A stretch of 64,000 nt of DNA from Streptomyces sp. T12 (GTDB taxonomy: Bacteria > Actinomycetota > Actinomycetes > Streptomycetales > Streptomycetaceae): assembly GCF_028736035.1 (NCBI RefSeq), contig NZ_CP117866.1:7915001-7979000 (forward strand), in the 5' to 3' direction. Below, one piece after another: positions 1 through 13,391 of this stretch (position 1 is its first letter; each line of letters opens with the position of its first letter). The notes under the pieces are model-generated. The model was given only the letters and a program-made list of their open reading frames with translations, searched no databases and was not told where the DNA came from. The position numbers and the translations under genes were made by a program.

Positions 1-230
1 CTCATGGGTGGAACGTTGATTATTCGGCACCGTCAGTCATCTCGGGCTGTTAGTACTGCTCTTCGGAGTGTGGAACGCTGATCACGAGTGGCGAGGGTGT
101 CGGGCACGCTGTTGGGTATCTGAGGGAATGAACCCCCTCGTGATGCCGACCCCAGTGAACTTGCCTCAAGGGGCAGGGTGATGGGTGGTTGGTCGTTGTT
201 TGAGAACTGCACAGTGGACGCGAGCATCTG
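1..230 (+). other. 16S-23S internal transcribed spacer (partial)
   Basis: This is the 3' part of the spacer between 16S and 23S rRNA; the 16S gene lies upstream of the window. No tRNA is visible in it, as is usual for Streptomyces rRNA operons. Bases 210-226 are perfectly complementary over 17 nt to bases 3355-3371 just after the 23S gene. Together they form the long stem that RNase III would cut to release pre-23S rRNA. Confidence 0.9.
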
Positions 231-3350
<3,120 letters not shown>

Positions 3351-3437
3351 CAGTTGCTCGCGTCCACTGTGTTGGTTCTGAAACCACGAACAGCCCCACG
3401 TTTCACAGAGCGTGGTGCGGCTGGATAGTTTCATAGT

Positions 3438-3556
3438 GTTTCGGTGGTTATAGCGTGAGGGAAACGCCCGGTTACATTCCGAACCCGGAAGCTAAGCCTT
3501 ACAGCGCCGATGGTACTGCAGGGGGGACCCTGTGGGAGAGTAGGACGCCGCCGAAC
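3438..3556 (+). rRNA. 5S ribosomal RNA
   Basis: This is 5S rRNA of about 119 nt, starting GTTTCGGTGGTTATAGCG and ending in the complementary GACGCCGCCGAAC, so the terminal helix closes. It lies about 85 nt after the 23S gene in the usual 16S-23S-5S order and is followed at once by a strong terminator. Confidence 0.97.
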
Positions 3557-3567
3557 TCCTTTTAATA

Positions 3568-3609
3568 GGGTTGGACCTGGAACTTCGGTTCCGGGTCCAA
3601 CCCTTTTTT
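3568..3609 (+). terminator. rRNA operon terminator
   Basis: A 16-bp stem (arms 3568-3583 and 3588-3603, one G-T pair) closed by a TTCG tetraloop is followed by a run of six T. This is a textbook intrinsic terminator directly after 5S and ends the rRNA transcript. Confidence 0.95.
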
Positions 3610-3655
3610 GTTGTGCGTCACCTGAAGTTCACGTTCCGCAACGAACATCCCCCGT

Positions 3656-4333
3656 ATGGGTACTGCTGCAATGCTCAGGGCGGCCGGCGTAGGCGTCGGT
3701 GACGAGGTTGTCGTACCGGCCTTCGGGAACATCGAAGTAGCCGAAGCTGTGGTTCTGGCCGGCGCACTGCCGGTCTTCGCCGACATAGACCCGGTGACGT
3801 ACTGCCTGGAAGCTGTGGCTGTCGAGGCGGTCGTCACCCCGCGGACGGCGGCTGTCATCGCCGTACATCGATTTGGTCGTTCGGCCGATATCGCGCGGTT
3901 GCACGAGCTCGGGCAGCGGCATGGGCTGTTGGTGTTGGAGCAGGGTGAGTCCGAGGCTCCGTACGACGAGATTGCTCAGCGCAGGCAGCGGGCCTCCTAT
4001 CTGGATGCGAAGTTGAAGGGTGTTCAGACGCCTGACGGCGGTGACGGGCACACCTACCAGCAGTACGTCGTGCGGGTGCCGGGCAACGGGCGGCCGGACC
4101 GGGACGCTTTCGCTCGGGCCGTGCGGGCCCGGGGAGTTGAGTGCCGGGTGCCGGTGAAGACGCCCGTACATCGACTTCCTGAGTACCGGCGGTGTGTGTC
4201 TCTGCCGGAGACTGAGCGGGCCGCTGATGAAACGTTGGCTCTGCCTGTCGACGCCTCTCTGACGAAGCGGGACATGCAGCGGATCGTGTCGGCCTGCAAT
4301 GCGCTCGGAGGACTGCTCCAACCCGCCTTCTGA
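3656..4333 (+). CDS. Truncated DegT/DnrJ/EryC1/StrS aminotransferase-like protein
   Basis: This 225-aa protein resembles the DegT/DnrJ/EryC1/StrS family of PLP-dependent sugar aminotransferases but is far shorter than the usual 370 or so residues. The N-terminal part keeps the segment 'GVGVGDEVVVPAFGNIEVAEAV' in modified form and the 'PVFADIDP' strand. The C-terminal small domain ('HTYQQYVVRV', 'GVECRVPVKTPVHRLP') is also recognisable. The usual DxAQ position reads 'LEQGES', and the stretch that should hold the PLP-binding lysine is missing between about residues 103 and 125, so aminotransferase activity is unlikely. An in-frame stop at 3623 rules out a longer start; ATG 3656 or the ATG at 3671 could be used. 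I recall similar short versions beside rRNA operons in other Streptomyces, so this may be a maintained short protein rather than fresh decay. Confidence 0.7.
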   Translation: MGTAAMLRAAGVGVGDEVVVPAFGNIEVAEAVVLAGALPVFADIDPVTYCLEAVAVEAVVTPRTAAVIAVHRFGRSADIARLHELGQRHGLLVLEQGESEAPYDEIAQRRQRASYLDAKLKGVQTPDGGDGHTYQQYVVRVPGNGRPDRDAFARAVRARGVECRVPVKTPVHRLPEYRRCVSLPETERAADETLALPVDASLTKRDMQRIVSACNALGGLLQPAF

Positions 4334-4410
4334 GCGAGTTTGGGAGCACGGGTGTGTTCGGGGTATGATCTATTCCGTTGCCGCGAGGGAAACTTCGCAA
4401 AAGGTGACAG

Positions 4411-4483
4411 GCCCCTATAGCTCAGTCGGCAGAGCGTCTCCATGGTAAGGAGAAGGTCAACGGTTCGATTCCGTTTGGGGGCT
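4411..4483 (+). tRNA. tRNA-Thr (anticodon GGT)
   Basis: A 73-nt cloverleaf. The acceptor arm GCCCCTA pairs with TGGGGGC, the anticodon stem is TCTCC/GGAGA with loop ATGGTAA, giving anticodon GGT (Thr, reads ACC/ACU), and the T-loop is GTTCGATTC. CCA is not encoded; the sequence continues CCGAA. A terminator follows directly. Confidence 0.95.
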
Positions 4484-4491
4484 CCGAACAG

Positions 4492-4520
4492 AAGGCCCCG
4501 CCCATTCGGGCGGGGCCTTT
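4492..4520 (+). terminator. tRNA-Thr terminator
   Basis: A 12-bp GC-rich stem (4492-4503 with 4508-4519, loop ATTC) is followed by TTTCTC. It lies between the tRNA and the convergent phosphatase gene and could serve both strands, since the minus-strand side begins with AAGG and has weak A/T flanking. Confidence 0.8.
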
Positions 4521-4544
4521 CTCATGCCCTCCGAGTGTCTTCGC

Positions 4545-7295
4545 TCAGTCCTTGTGGATGCCCGGCACGCGCATTGCCAGGATCGCCATGTCGTCGGACG
4601 GGGCGTCCGAGGCGAAGCGTTCGACCGCGCGCATGATGCGGGCTGCCACCGCGCCCGCCGTCAGGCCGGTGCAGGTGGTGAGAACGTCGGTGAGGCCGTC
4701 GTCGCCCAGCATGCGGCTGCCTTCGCGGCGTTCGGTGACGCCGTCCGTGACGCACAGGAGCACGTCGCCCGGGTCGAGGGTGACCGTCTGCTCGTAGAGC
4801 TCCAGGTCCTCCATGACGCCGAGAAGCGGCTGCGGCTCGGCGGCCGGCTCGACCGTGCCGTCCTGGCGCAGGCGGAGCGGGAGCGGGTGGCCGGCGCAGA
4901 CCACCTTCAGCTCCGCGCTTCCGTCCTCCTGCGGCCTCAACTCGCCGTAGAGGAGCGTCAGGAAGCGGCTGCGGGCGCCCTCGTCGAGGATCGCGGAGTT
5001 CAGGCGCTCCAGGACCGCCGGGCCGCTGAGGCCCTCGCGTGCGAGGAGGCGTAGCGCGTGCCGGGCCAGGCCCGTGACCGCGGCGGCGTTCGGGCCCGTA
5101 CCGCAGACGTCGCCGATGGCGAAGCCGTAGGCGCCGTCGCTGATCGGGAAGAGGTCGTAGAAGTCGCCGCCGACCTCGTTGCCCTCGCCGGCCGCGCGGT
5201 AGATGACCTCGACCTCGACGCCGTCGATTTCGGGGAGCTCGGGCGGCAGGAGGCTGCGCTGGAGGGACTGGCTGATGGCCGTGCGCTCGGAGTAGAGGCG
5301 GGCGTTGTCCAGGGCCAGGGCGGCTCGGCGGCTCAAGTCCTCGGCCAATTCCAGGATTTCCTGGCGGAAGTGCTCGTCGGTCGGCTTGCCCAGCGTCAAC
5401 ATGCCGATGACTCGGTTGCGGGCCACCAACGGCAGTACGACCGTCTCGCCGCCCACCGCGGATGCCGTGGCCAGGGTGGGGCCGATGCCTGCGCTGATGC
5501 GGCCGATCGGCTCGCCCAGGCCCAGACTGCGCATGGAGGTGCGCAGGGCCGCCTGGTGGGCCGACTCGGCGGGAGCCGACCAGACGCGGGCGCCGGGGGT
5601 GGGGACCGGGTCCGGTGGGGCGATCTTCGACAGCAACGACTTAATGCCGTCGATGAGTTCCTCGTCCTCGTGCAGGACGTACGACAGGTACGGCTCCGAG
5701 GCCTGGTCGGCGATCGTGTAGACAGCGCACCAGGTGGCCAGGGTCGGGACCGTCATCTGGGCCATCAGGGCCAGGGTCTGGTCGCGGTCCAGGGTGCCGG
5801 CGAGCAGGTCGGAGGCCTCGACGAGGAAGCTGAGTGAGCCTCGGCGCAGGCGTTCCAGTTCGCCCAGGCGGGCCGACTCCACCGCCAACGCGATGCGGTC
5901 GGCGGCGAACTGCAGGCGCAGCGCCTCTTCGTTGGAGTATCTGGCCGGCGCCTCGGCGGCGACGCCGAGCGAGCCGGTGAGGCGGCCTTCGACCTTCAGG
6001 GGCACCGTGACGACCGAGCGCATGCCGGTGCCGTTCAGCAGTGGTACGGCGCCGGGGACCATGGTGAGGTCCTCGTGGACCGCCGGCATACGGGCCGACC
6101 CGTAGCGGCCTGGGCCCGCTTCGACGGGCACGCGCGCGAAGCGCTGGCGGGCGGAGGGCAGGCCGGTCGAGGCGCGGACCTCCAGCTCCGTTTCGTCGTC
6201 GGTCGCGAGAAGCAGGAACGCGGAGTCGCCGTCGAGCATGTCGCGGGCGCGTTCCACCGTGCGCTGGAGGAGGCCGTCGAGGTCGTCCGGGGCGGGGGAG
6301 CCGATGAACACCTCGAAGGGGTCGGTGCTCTGGCCCTCGGAGGTGGTGGACGTGTCGGAGGCCGGTACGCGCAACGGGGTCTGCAGGACGGCGCGTTCGT
6401 GGTCCCGGACCAGGAGGCAGACCGTGGAGGGTTCGCCGCCCGTGTCGCGGACGCGGAGGTGGGAGGCGTACACCGGTGTGACGCGGCCGTTGGCGCCCCT
6501 TATGCCGTAGCTGCCCTCCCAGCGGGAGAGTTGGAGCGCCTCGGCGATACCGGTACTGGTGCCCGGCGTGTGCGGCCAGGCCGCGAGGTCGGTCAGGGGC
6601 TTGCCGATGACCTGCTCGGCCGCATAGCCGAAGAGATCCTCCGCGTCCTCGTTCCAGGACGAGATGGCGCCCGTACGGTCGATCTGGACCACCGCGACGC
6701 GGACGCGGCCGTCGGCGAGCGGGAGGAGGTCGGAAGGGAGCGCCGGGCCGGCCGCGCGGGTGCCCACCGGGCGTTCGGGGAGGTCGAGTTGGAACCAGAC
6801 CTGCTTGTGGGTGGGCGTGTACTCGACGCCCCAGCAGGCGGCCAGGGCCGCGCACAGCTGGAGGCCGCGGCCGCCCTCGCGGTCGGGGCTGCCCATGTTG
6901 ACAGGCGAGCCCTGGAGAGGGATCTCCCGCTCCGGATACCGGTCGGCCACCTCGATCCGTACGCCGTCGTCACTGCGCAGGCACAGAACGTCCGCGGACG
7001 TTCCCGCGTGTACGACGGCGTTCGTCACCAGCTCGCTGGTGAGGACGACCGCGTCGTCGACGATGTCGGCGAAGCCCCAGCCCTGGAGCGTGTCGCGGAC
7101 GAAGGAGCGGGCGCTCGCAACTGATCGCCCGACGGGATCGAAGCTGGCTGCCGCGCGCGCGGTGATCACAGAACTCCTCGTCCGGTTGTCGACGTGCAGG
7201 GCTCCGTGGCCGAGCGGGTCGCGCCGCTGGTGCGGCATGTGCGCGCCCGTCGGCCGGTCCGGGGATGGTCCCCCCGGGATCAGTCCGGTGGTCAT
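4545..7295 (-). CDS. PAS/GAF-containing SpoIIE-type protein phosphatase with N-terminal anti-sigma-like ATPase domain
   Basis: This 916-aa cytoplasmic signalling protein has, in order, an HATPase domain of the RsbW/anti-sigma type (about 50-175, N-box 'SELVTNAVVHAG', G-box 'DREGGRGLQL'), a PAS domain (about 200-310, 'ISSWNEDAEDLFGYAAEQVIGKP'-like core), two GAF domains (about 345-480 and 505-665) and a C-terminal PP2C/SpoIIE phosphatase (about 690-910, 'NEVGGDFYDLF', 'IGDVCGTG', 'SDDMAILAMRV'). Such proteins dephosphorylate anti-anti-sigma factors and may also phosphorylate them, in partner-switching control of alternative sigma factors. The ATG at 7295 is preferred to an upstream in-frame start because GGAGGGG lies nine bases before it. 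The gene is divergent from osaA. The sensory ligand and the partner anti-sigma antagonist are not visible here. Confidence 0.9.
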   Translation of the reverse strand: MTTGLIPGGPSPDRPTGAHMPHQRRDPLGHGALHVDNRTRSSVITARAAASFDPVGRSVASARSFVRDTLQGWGFADIVDDAVVLTSELVTNAVVHAGTSADVLCLRSDDGVRIEVADRYPEREIPLQGSPVNMGSPDREGGRGLQLCAALAACWGVEYTPTHKQVWFQLDLPERPVGTRAAGPALPSDLLPLADGRVRVAVVQIDRTGAISSWNEDAEDLFGYAAEQVIGKPLTDLAAWPHTPGTSTGIAEALQLSRWEGSYGIRGANGRVTPVYASHLRVRDTGGEPSTVCLLVRDHERAVLQTPLRVPASDTSTTSEGQSTDPFEVFIGSPAPDDLDGLLQRTVERARDMLDGDSAFLLLATDDETELEVRASTGLPSARQRFARVPVEAGPGRYGSARMPAVHEDLTMVPGAVPLLNGTGMRSVVTVPLKVEGRLTGSLGVAAEAPARYSNEEALRLQFAADRIALAVESARLGELERLRRGSLSFLVEASDLLAGTLDRDQTLALMAQMTVPTLATWCAVYTIADQASEPYLSYVLHEDEELIDGIKSLLSKIAPPDPVPTPGARVWSAPAESAHQAALRTSMRSLGLGEPIGRISAGIGPTLATASAVGGETVVLPLVARNRVIGMLTLGKPTDEHFRQEILELAEDLSRRAALALDNARLYSERTAISQSLQRSLLPPELPEIDGVEVEVIYRAAGEGNEVGGDFYDLFPISDGAYGFAIGDVCGTGPNAAAVTGLARHALRLLAREGLSGPAVLERLNSAILDEGARSRFLTLLYGELRPQEDGSAELKVVCAGHPLPLRLRQDGTVEPAAEPQPLLGVMEDLELYEQTVTLDPGDVLLCVTDGVTERREGSRMLGDDGLTDVLTTCTGLTAGAVAARIMRAVERFASDAPSDDMAILAMRVPGIHKD

Positions 7296-7672
7296 GTCCG
7301 GCTGCCCCTCCGATGCCCGCTCGTGCTCCTCCTGCCACCGCCCAGGCCGGACGGACCGGCGCGGCTGGACAGCCGCATGCAAGGTTACTTACCTTCGACG
7401 GCCATGCGGATGCCGGTCTGCAGTGTTTCCGTCCGGAGGGTGTGCGGACGATGTGCGAAGCTGCCGAACTGTTATGGCCGGGTTCAGCCAGGGTGAAACA
7501 CTGGGCAAGCTTCTTGTGAAGGTCCGGGCAGGCTGAGTGTCATTCGCGTTCTGCGGGCAGCAGCACGTGGTGTGGCCTGGTATATCCGGCAGGAATGCCC
7601 AGCAGTAACGGGTACGCCGAGTAGTAGAACCCGAGCACAGCAGTAACGGTCGACCCCTGCGGGAGGGACACA
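7296..7672. other. Divergent promoter region between the phosphatase and osaA
   Basis: These 377 bp separate two divergent start codons and must hold both promoters. I see no convincing -35/-10 pair, tRNA, small gene or repeat. The only clear signal is the ribosome-binding site GGGAGGGAC just before the osaA GTG. Confidence 0.5.
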
Positions 7673-10600
7673 GTGGAGTCTGGCGCAGCGACGCGGGGCA
7701 CTAAGACGCGCGCGAAAGGCGGACAGTCCCTGAAGAACGAGCGCAAGCCGCGCAACGGGACCACTGCGGTGGACACCGCTGCCCTGAACCGGCTGATGGC
7801 GGCCTTGGTGTCGATGCGCGACGGGAACTTCCGGAAGCGGCTCACGGTGTCCGGGGACGGCGTGATGTCCGAGATTGCCGCGGTTTTCAATGAGGTGGCC
7901 GACCGCAATCTCCACTTGACGGGTGAGTTGGCGCGGGTGCGGCGCATGGTGGGCCGTGAGGGCAAGCTCACGGAGCGGCTGGAGACGGGCGCCTGTGAGG
8001 GTTCCTGGGCGGCCGCCGTCGACAACTCCAACGCCCTGGTCGACGACCTCGTACGGCCCGTCTCCGAGGTCGGCCGGGTGCTGTCCGCGGTGGCCGAGGG
8101 TGATCTGTCGCCGCGTATGGAGCTGCGGACGCAGGCGCCGGACGGGACCGGGCATCCGCTGCGGGGTGAGTTCCTCAAGGTCGGGCGGACTGTAAACAAC
8201 CTTGTCGATCAGCTGTCGACGTTCACCGACGAGGTCACGCGCGTGGCCAGCGAGGTGGGCACCGAGGGCAAGCTCGGCGGGCAGGCACGCGTGCGTGGCA
8301 TGTCGGGTTCGTGGAAGGACCTCACGGACTCCGTCAACACGATGGCGTACCGGCTGACTGCCCAGGTGAGGGACATCGCGCTGGTGACCACGGCGGTCGC
8401 CAAGGGCGATCTGTCCCGGAAGGTCACTGTTCATGTGGCCGGCGAGATGCTGGAGCTCAAGAACACCGTCAACACGATGGTGGACCAGCTGTCGTCGTTC
8501 TCGTCCGAGGTGACGCGAGTCGCGCGCGAGGTGGGCACCGAGGGCGAGCTGGGCGGGCAGGCGCAGGTGCCGGGTGTGGCCGGTGTGTGGAAGGACCTCA
8601 CCGATTCGGTGAACCTCATGGCCGGCAACCTGACCGCGCAGGTGCGAGGGATCGCCCAGGTGACCACCGCGGTCGCCAACGGTGACCTGTCGCAGAAGGT
8701 GACCGTGTCGGCGCGCGGCGAGGTCGCGCAGCTCGCGGACACGATCAACCAGATGACCGAGACGCTGCGGATCTTCGCGGACGAGGTCACACGCGTGGCC
8801 AACGAGGTCGGTGCGGCCGGACAGCTGGGCGGTCAGGCGAATGTGCCGGGTGCGGCCGGTACCTGGAAGGACCTGACGGACTCCGTCAACACGGTGTTCC
8901 GGAATCTCACCATTCAGGTGAGGGACATCGCCGCGGTCACAACGGCCGTGGCCAACGGTGATCTCTCTCAGAAGGTCACGGTCAACGTGGCCGGCGAGAT
9001 GCTCGAGCTGAAGAACACCGTCAACGGCATGGTCGATCAGCTCTCATCCTTCGGTTCCGAGGTCACGCGTGTCGCGCGTGAGGTCGGTGTCGAGGGTGAG
9101 CTGGGCGGGCAGGCGCAGGTGCCGGGTGCGGCGGGGACGTGGAAGGACCTGACGGACTCCGTCAACACCGCGTTCCGGAACCTCACCGGACAGGTGAGGA
9201 ACATCGCCCAGGTCACGACGGCGGTGGCCAACGGCGACCTGTCGCAGAAGGTCACCGTGGACGTCTCCGGCGAGATGCTCCAGCTGAAGAACACCGTGAA
9301 CACGATGGTGGATCAGCTGTCGTCGTTCGCCGACCAGGTGACGCGGATGGCCCGGGACGTGGGTACCGAGGGCCGGCTGGGCGGTCAGGCGGTCGTACCG
9401 GGTGTGGCCGGCACGTGGAAGGAGCTCACCGACTCCGTCAACGGAATGGCAGGGAACCTCACCGCCCAGGTGCGGAACATCGCGCAGGTCACCACTGCGG
9501 TGGCCCGCGGTGACCTGTCGCAGAAGATCGACGTCGATGCGCGCGGCGAGATCCTGGAGCTGAAGAACACCATCAACACGATGGTCGACCAGCTCTCCGG
9601 CTTCGCCGACCAGGTGACCCGGGTCGCCCGTGAGGTGGGCACCGAGGGCCGCCTGGGTGGTCAGGCGCAGGTGCCCGGCGTCGCGGGTGTGTGGCGGGAC
9701 CTGACCGACTCCGTGAACGGAATGGCAGGAAACCTAACGGCCCAGGTGCGGAACATCGCGCAGGTCGCCACGGCGGTCGCCCGGGGTGACCTGTCGCAGA
9801 AGATCACCGTGGACGCGCGCGGCGAGATCCTGGAGCTCAAGAACACGCTGAACACGATGGTCGACCAGCTGTCGTCGTTCGCGGAGGAGGTCACCAGGGT
9901 CGCCCGCGAGGTGGGTACGGAGGGCCAGCTCGGTGGTCAGGCCGAGGTGCAGGGCGTCTCCGGCACCTGGAAGGACCTCACCCAGTCCGTGAACTTCATG
10001 GCGAACAACCTGACCATCCAGGTGCGTCAGATCGCCGAAGTCACGACCGCGGTCGCCAAGGGTGACCTGTCGAAGAAGATCACCGTTGACGCGAAGGGCG
10101 AGATCCTCGAGCTCGTCACGACCGTCAACACCATGGTCGACCAGCTGTCCAGCTTCGCCGAGCAGGTGACCCGGGTGGCCCGTGAGGTGGGCACCGAGGG
10201 CATCCTGGGCGGCCAGGCGCACGTTCCCGGTGTCACGGGCATCTGGAAGGACCTGAGCGGCAACGTCAACCTGATGGCCAAGAACCTGACCATGCAGGTG
10301 CGGAACATCTCCCAGGTCGCGGCGGCGGTCGCCAACGGTGACCTGACGCGGACGGTGACGATCGAGGCGCGCGGCGAGGTCGCTCAGCTCGCCGACACCT
10401 TCAACACCATGGTCAAGACGCTCAGTTCGTTCGCCGACCAGGTCACCAAGGTGGCCCGCGAGGTGGGCACGGACGGCATCCTCGGTGGTCAGGCGCATGT
10501 GCCGGGCGTGGCGGGCACCTGGAAGGACCTCACCGAGTCCGTGAACCAGATGGCGTCCAACCTGACCGGTCAGGTGCGCAACATCGCCCTGGTCACGACC

Positions 10601-13147
10601 GCCATCGCCAAGGGCGACCTCTCCAAGAAGATCGACATTGACGCTCGTGGCGAGATCCTCGAACTCAAGACGACGATCAACACGATGGTCGACCAGCTGT
10701 CGTCCTTCGCGGAGGAGGTCACCCGAGTCGCCCGCGAGGTGGGAACCGAGGGGCAGCTCGGCGGCCAGGCACGCGTGCGTGACGTCGACGGGACCTGGCG
10801 CGACCTCACCGAGTCCGTGAACGAAATGGCAGGAAACCTTACTCGGCAGGTGCGTGCCATCGCGCGCGTGGCGACCGCGGTGACCCGCGGTGACCTGAAC
10901 CTGAAGATCGACGTCGACGCCTCCGGCGAGATCCAGGAACTCCAGGACTACATCAACAAGATGATCGCCAACCTGCGCGACACCACGATCGCCAACAAGG
11001 AACAGGACTGGCTCAAGGGCAACCTCGCCCGGATCTCCGCCCTGATGCAGGGCCGCCGTGACCTGGAGGACGTGGCCTCGCTGATCATGAGCGAGCTGAC
11101 GCCGGTGGTGACAGCGCAGCACGGCGCGTTCTTCGTCGCCATGCCGCTCCTCGACGGCAAGGACCTGGCTGCCGAGAACGACGACCACTACGAGCTGCGG
11201 ATGCTCGGGTCGTACGGCTACTCGATGGGTTCCATGCCGACGTCCTTCCGGCCGGGTGAGGCGCTCATCGGGACGGCCGCCGAGGAGAAGCGCACGATCC
11301 TCGTGGAGAACGCGCCGAGCGGCTATCTGAAGATCTCCTCCGGGCTCGGCGAGGCGCCGCCCGCGCAGGTGATCGTCCTTCCGGTGCTGTTCGAGGGCAA
11401 GGTGCTCGGCGTGATCGAGCTGGCGTCCTTCACGCCGTTCACGCAGATCCAGAAGGACTTCCTCAACCAGATCGCCGAGATGATCGCGACCAGCGTCAAC
11501 ACCATCTCCGTCAACACCAAGACCGAGGTGCTGCTGAAGCAGTCGCAGGAGCTGACCGAGCAACTCCGTGAGCGGTCCGCCGAGTTGGAGAACCGGCAGA
11601 AGGCCCTCCAGGCGTCCAACGCCGAGCTGGAGGAGAAGGCCGAGCTGCTGGCTCAGCAGAACCGCGACATCGAGGTGAAGAACACCGAGATCGAGGAGGC
11701 GCGGCAGGTCCTGGAGGAGCGTGCCGAGCAGCTCGCGGTCTCCATGCGCTACAAGAGCGAGTTCCTCGCCAACATGTCGCACGAGCTGCGTACGCCGCTG
11801 AACTCGCTGCTGATCCTCGCCAAGCTGCTCGCCGACAACGCCGAGGGCAACCTCTCGCCCAAGCAGGTCGAGTTCGCCGAGACCATCCACGGCGCCGGTT
11901 CCGACCTGCTCCAGCTGATCAACGACATTCTCGACCTGTCGAAGGTCGAGGCGGGCAAGATGGACGTCTCCCCGACGCGTATCGCGCTCGTCCAGCTCGT
12001 CGACTACGTGGAGGCCACCTTCCGGCCGCTGACCGCGGAGAAGGGCCTGGACCTGTCCGTACGGGTCTCGCCGGAGCTGCCCGCCACGCTGCACACCGAC
12101 GAGCAGCGGCTCCTGCAGGTGCTGCGCAACCTGTTGTCCAACGCGGTGAAGTTCACCGACTCCGGATCGGTCGAGCTGGTCATCCGGCCGGCCAGCGCGG
12201 ACGTGCCGATGAAGATCCGGGAGCAGCTGCTGGAGGCCGGTTCGCTGACCGAGGCGGACGCGCCGCTGATCGCGTTCTCCGTGACCGACACCGGTATCGG
12301 GATCGCGGCCAGCAAGATGCGGGTGATCTTCGAGGCGTTCAAGCAGGCGGACGGCACGACCAGCCGTAAGTACGGCGGTACGGGGCTGGGGCTGTCCATC
12401 TCGCGGGAGATCGCGCAGCTGCTCGGCGGGGAGATCCATGCGCAGAGCGAGCCGGGACGCGGCTCGACATTCACGCTGTATTTGCCGCTGCACCCGAGCG
12501 AACTGCCCCCGCACGGCTACCAGCAGCAGCTGCCGGCCCTCGACGCCGGCGCCCTGGTGGCATCGGCGGCCGAGCTGGCGGAGCTGTCCGACGTGGAGAT
12601 CGAGACGCCGGCCGAGGTGAGGTCGTACCGGGAGACGCAGAACGGCGCCGCCGCGCTCTTCAGGCGCCGCCGCAGGGCCGCGAGCGAGCTCGAACAGCGG
12701 CCGGCGCAGCAGGAGCAGTGGCCGGCGGCGGAGCGGGAGGCGGCGCCGCAGGCGCACCGGGGCATCCGGTTCGGTGGTGAGAAGGTGCTCATCGTCGACG
12801 ACGACATCCGCAACGTCTTCGCACTGACCAGCGTCCTGGAGCAGCACGGCCTGTCCGTGCTGTACGCCGAGAACGGCCGAGAGGGCATCGAGGTCCTGGA
12901 GCAGCACGACGACGTGGCAGTCGTCCTGATGGACATCATGATGCCCGAGATGGACGGATACGCGACGACCACGGCGATCCGCAGGATGCCGCAGTTCGCC
13001 GGGCTCCCGATCATCGCGCTGACCGCCAAGGCGATGAAGGGCGACCGGGAGAAGGCGATCGAGTCGGGCGCTTCCGATTACGTCACGAAGCCGGTCGATC
13101 CCGATCATCTGCTGGCGGTGATGGATCAGTGGATGAGGGAGCAGTGA
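7673..13147 (+). CDS. osaA: OsaA-type hybrid histidine kinase with tandem HAMP-like repeats
   Basis: This 1824-aa protein has no membrane segment or signal peptide, so it should be cytoplasmic. After a short basic N-terminus it carries one degenerate and eleven clear HAMP-like units (about residues 40-1105). A GAF-like domain (about 1110-1280) and a coiled coil (about 1285-1360) follow. Then come HisKA with '[11 protein letters not shown]' (His1370), an HATPase ('LLSNAVKF', 'DTGIGI', 'GGTGLGLS') and a receiver domain (about 1703-1822) with '[12 protein letters not shown]' (Asp1754). The layout and the following osaB gene match OsaA of Streptomyces coelicolor, which with OsaB is known for osmoadaptation and development. 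GTG 7673 is chosen because GGGAGGGAC lies four bases upstream. The phosphate presumably passes from His1370 to Asp1754 and then to OsaB; a separate phosphotransfer protein is not seen. Confidence 0.92.
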   Translation: MESGAATRGTKTRAKGGQSLKNERKPRNGTTAVDTAALNRLMAALVSMRDGNFRKRLTVSGDGVMSEIAAVFNEVADRNLHLTGELARVRRMVGREGKLTERLETGACEGSWAAAVDNSNALVDDLVRPVSEVGRVLSAVAEGDLSPRMELRTQAPDGTGHPLRGEFLKVGRTVNNLVDQLSTFTDEVTRVASEVGTEGKLGGQARVRGMSGSWKDLTDSVNTMAYRLTAQVRDIALVTTAVAKGDLSRKVTVHVAGEMLELKNTVNTMVDQLSSFSSEVTRVAREVGTEGELGGQAQVPGVAGVWKDLTDSVNLMAGNLTAQVRGIAQVTTAVANGDLSQKVTVSARGEVAQLADTINQMTETLRIFADEVTRVANEVGAAGQLGGQANVPGAAGTWKDLTDSVNTVFRNLTIQVRDIAAVTTAVANGDLSQKVTVNVAGEMLELKNTVNGMVDQLSSFGSEVTRVAREVGVEGELGGQAQVPGAAGTWKDLTDSVNTAFRNLTGQVRNIAQVTTAVANGDLSQKVTVDVSGEMLQLKNTVNTMVDQLSSFADQVTRMARDVGTEGRLGGQAVVPGVAGTWKELTDSVNGMAGNLTAQVRNIAQVTTAVARGDLSQKIDVDARGEILELKNTINTMVDQLSGFADQVTRVAREVGTEGRLGGQAQVPGVAGVWRDLTDSVNGMAGNLTAQVRNIAQVATAVARGDLSQKITVDARGEILELKNTLNTMVDQLSSFAEEVTRVAREVGTEGQLGGQAEVQGVSGTWKDLTQSVNFMANNLTIQVRQIAEVTTAVAKGDLSKKITVDAKGEILELVTTVNTMVDQLSSFAEQVTRVAREVGTEGILGGQAHVPGVTGIWKDLSGNVNLMAKNLTMQVRNISQVAAAVANGDLTRTVTIEARGEVAQLADTFNTMVKTLSSFADQVTKVAREVGTDGILGGQAHVPGVAGTWKDLTESVNQMASNLTGQVRNIALVTTAIAKGDLSKKIDIDARGEILELKTTINTMVDQLSSFAEEVTRVAREVGTEGQLGGQARVRDVDGTWRDLTESVNEMAGNLTRQVRAIARVATAVTRGDLNLKIDVDASGEIQELQDYINKMIANLRDTTIANKEQDWLKGNLARISALMQGRRDLEDVASLIMSELTPVVTAQHGAFFVAMPLLDGKDLAAENDDHYELRMLGSYGYSMGSMPTSFRPGEALIGTAAEEKRTILVENAPSGYLKISSGLGEAPPAQVIVLPVLFEGKVLGVIELASFTPFTQIQKDFLNQIAEMIATSVNTISVNTKTEVLLKQSQELTEQLRERSAELENRQKALQASNAELEEKAELLAQQNRDIEVKNTEIEEARQVLEERAEQLAVSMRYKSEFLANMSHELRTPLNSLLILAKLLADNAEGNLSPKQVEFAETIHGAGSDLLQLINDILDLSKVEAGKMDVSPTRIALVQLVDYVEATFRPLTAEKGLDLSVRVSPELPATLHTDEQRLLQVLRNLLSNAVKFTDSGSVELVIRPASADVPMKIREQLLEAGSLTEADAPLIAFSVTDTGIGIAASKMRVIFEAFKQADGTTSRKYGGTGLGLSISREIAQLLGGEIHAQSEPGRGSTFTLYLPLHPSELPPHGYQQQLPALDAGALVASAAELAELSDVEIETPAEVRSYRETQNGAAALFRRRRRAASELEQRPAQQEQWPAAEREAAPQAHRGIRFGGEKVLIVDDDIRNVFALTSVLEQHGLSVLYAENGREGIEVLEQHDDVAVVLMDIMMPEMDGYATTTAIRRMPQFAGLPIIALTAKAMKGDREKAIESGASDYVTKPVDPDHLLAVMDQWMREQ
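8214..10973 (+). repeat. Ten in-frame 276-bp repeats coding for HAMP-like units in osaA
   Basis: The codon pair for Gly-Asp in the recurring 'GDLS' motif falls at 8405, 8681, 8957, 9233 and so on to 10889, always exactly 276 bp apart. That gives ten 92-aa units without a single indel. A preceding GDLS (8099) is 306 bp from the next, so unit one carries a ten-residue insertion. The copies are diverged at DNA level but strongly conserved in protein. Confidence 0.92.
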
Positions 13148-13391
13148 CAGGAACCAACAGTGTTCACACGGAGTTGCTGACTCAGTGTGCTCGAAGCCGT
13201 GTAGAAGTGCGGGATTGGGGGAACCTTCTGGTCTCCCGCTACGTTTCTGCTACGTGCACAGTGACATCGCGGTGACAGGGTGTGGCGACAGGCGGGGTGC
13301 GGCTACCATGACCGGCACGAGGGCGGGCGGCGTAAGGGAGTCGTCCCCTGGGGCGGAGCCCGGTGCACTGCCGGGGCGAGGAGGGCGGGCC

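Noticed and set aside
1..230. A tRNA gene in the 16S-23S spacer
   Set aside because: No cloverleaf can be drawn; the only long pairing is the 23S processing stem.
8214..10973. The regular 276-bp repeat as a CRISPR or satellite array
   Set aside because: Units are far too long, are continuous coding sequence and translate to HAMP-like domains.
9734..13108. An 1124-codon minus-strand open frame opposite osaA
   Set aside because: It is the antisense shadow of a high-GC gene with a fixed repeat; its composition (Leu, Gly, His, Arg, Asp) is typical of such shadows and the plus strand carries clear kinase domains.
13185..13391. A longer start for osaB giving 69 extra residues
   Set aside because: The extension is Gly/Arg-rich, has no ribosome-binding site, and the receiver domain begins right after ATG 13392.
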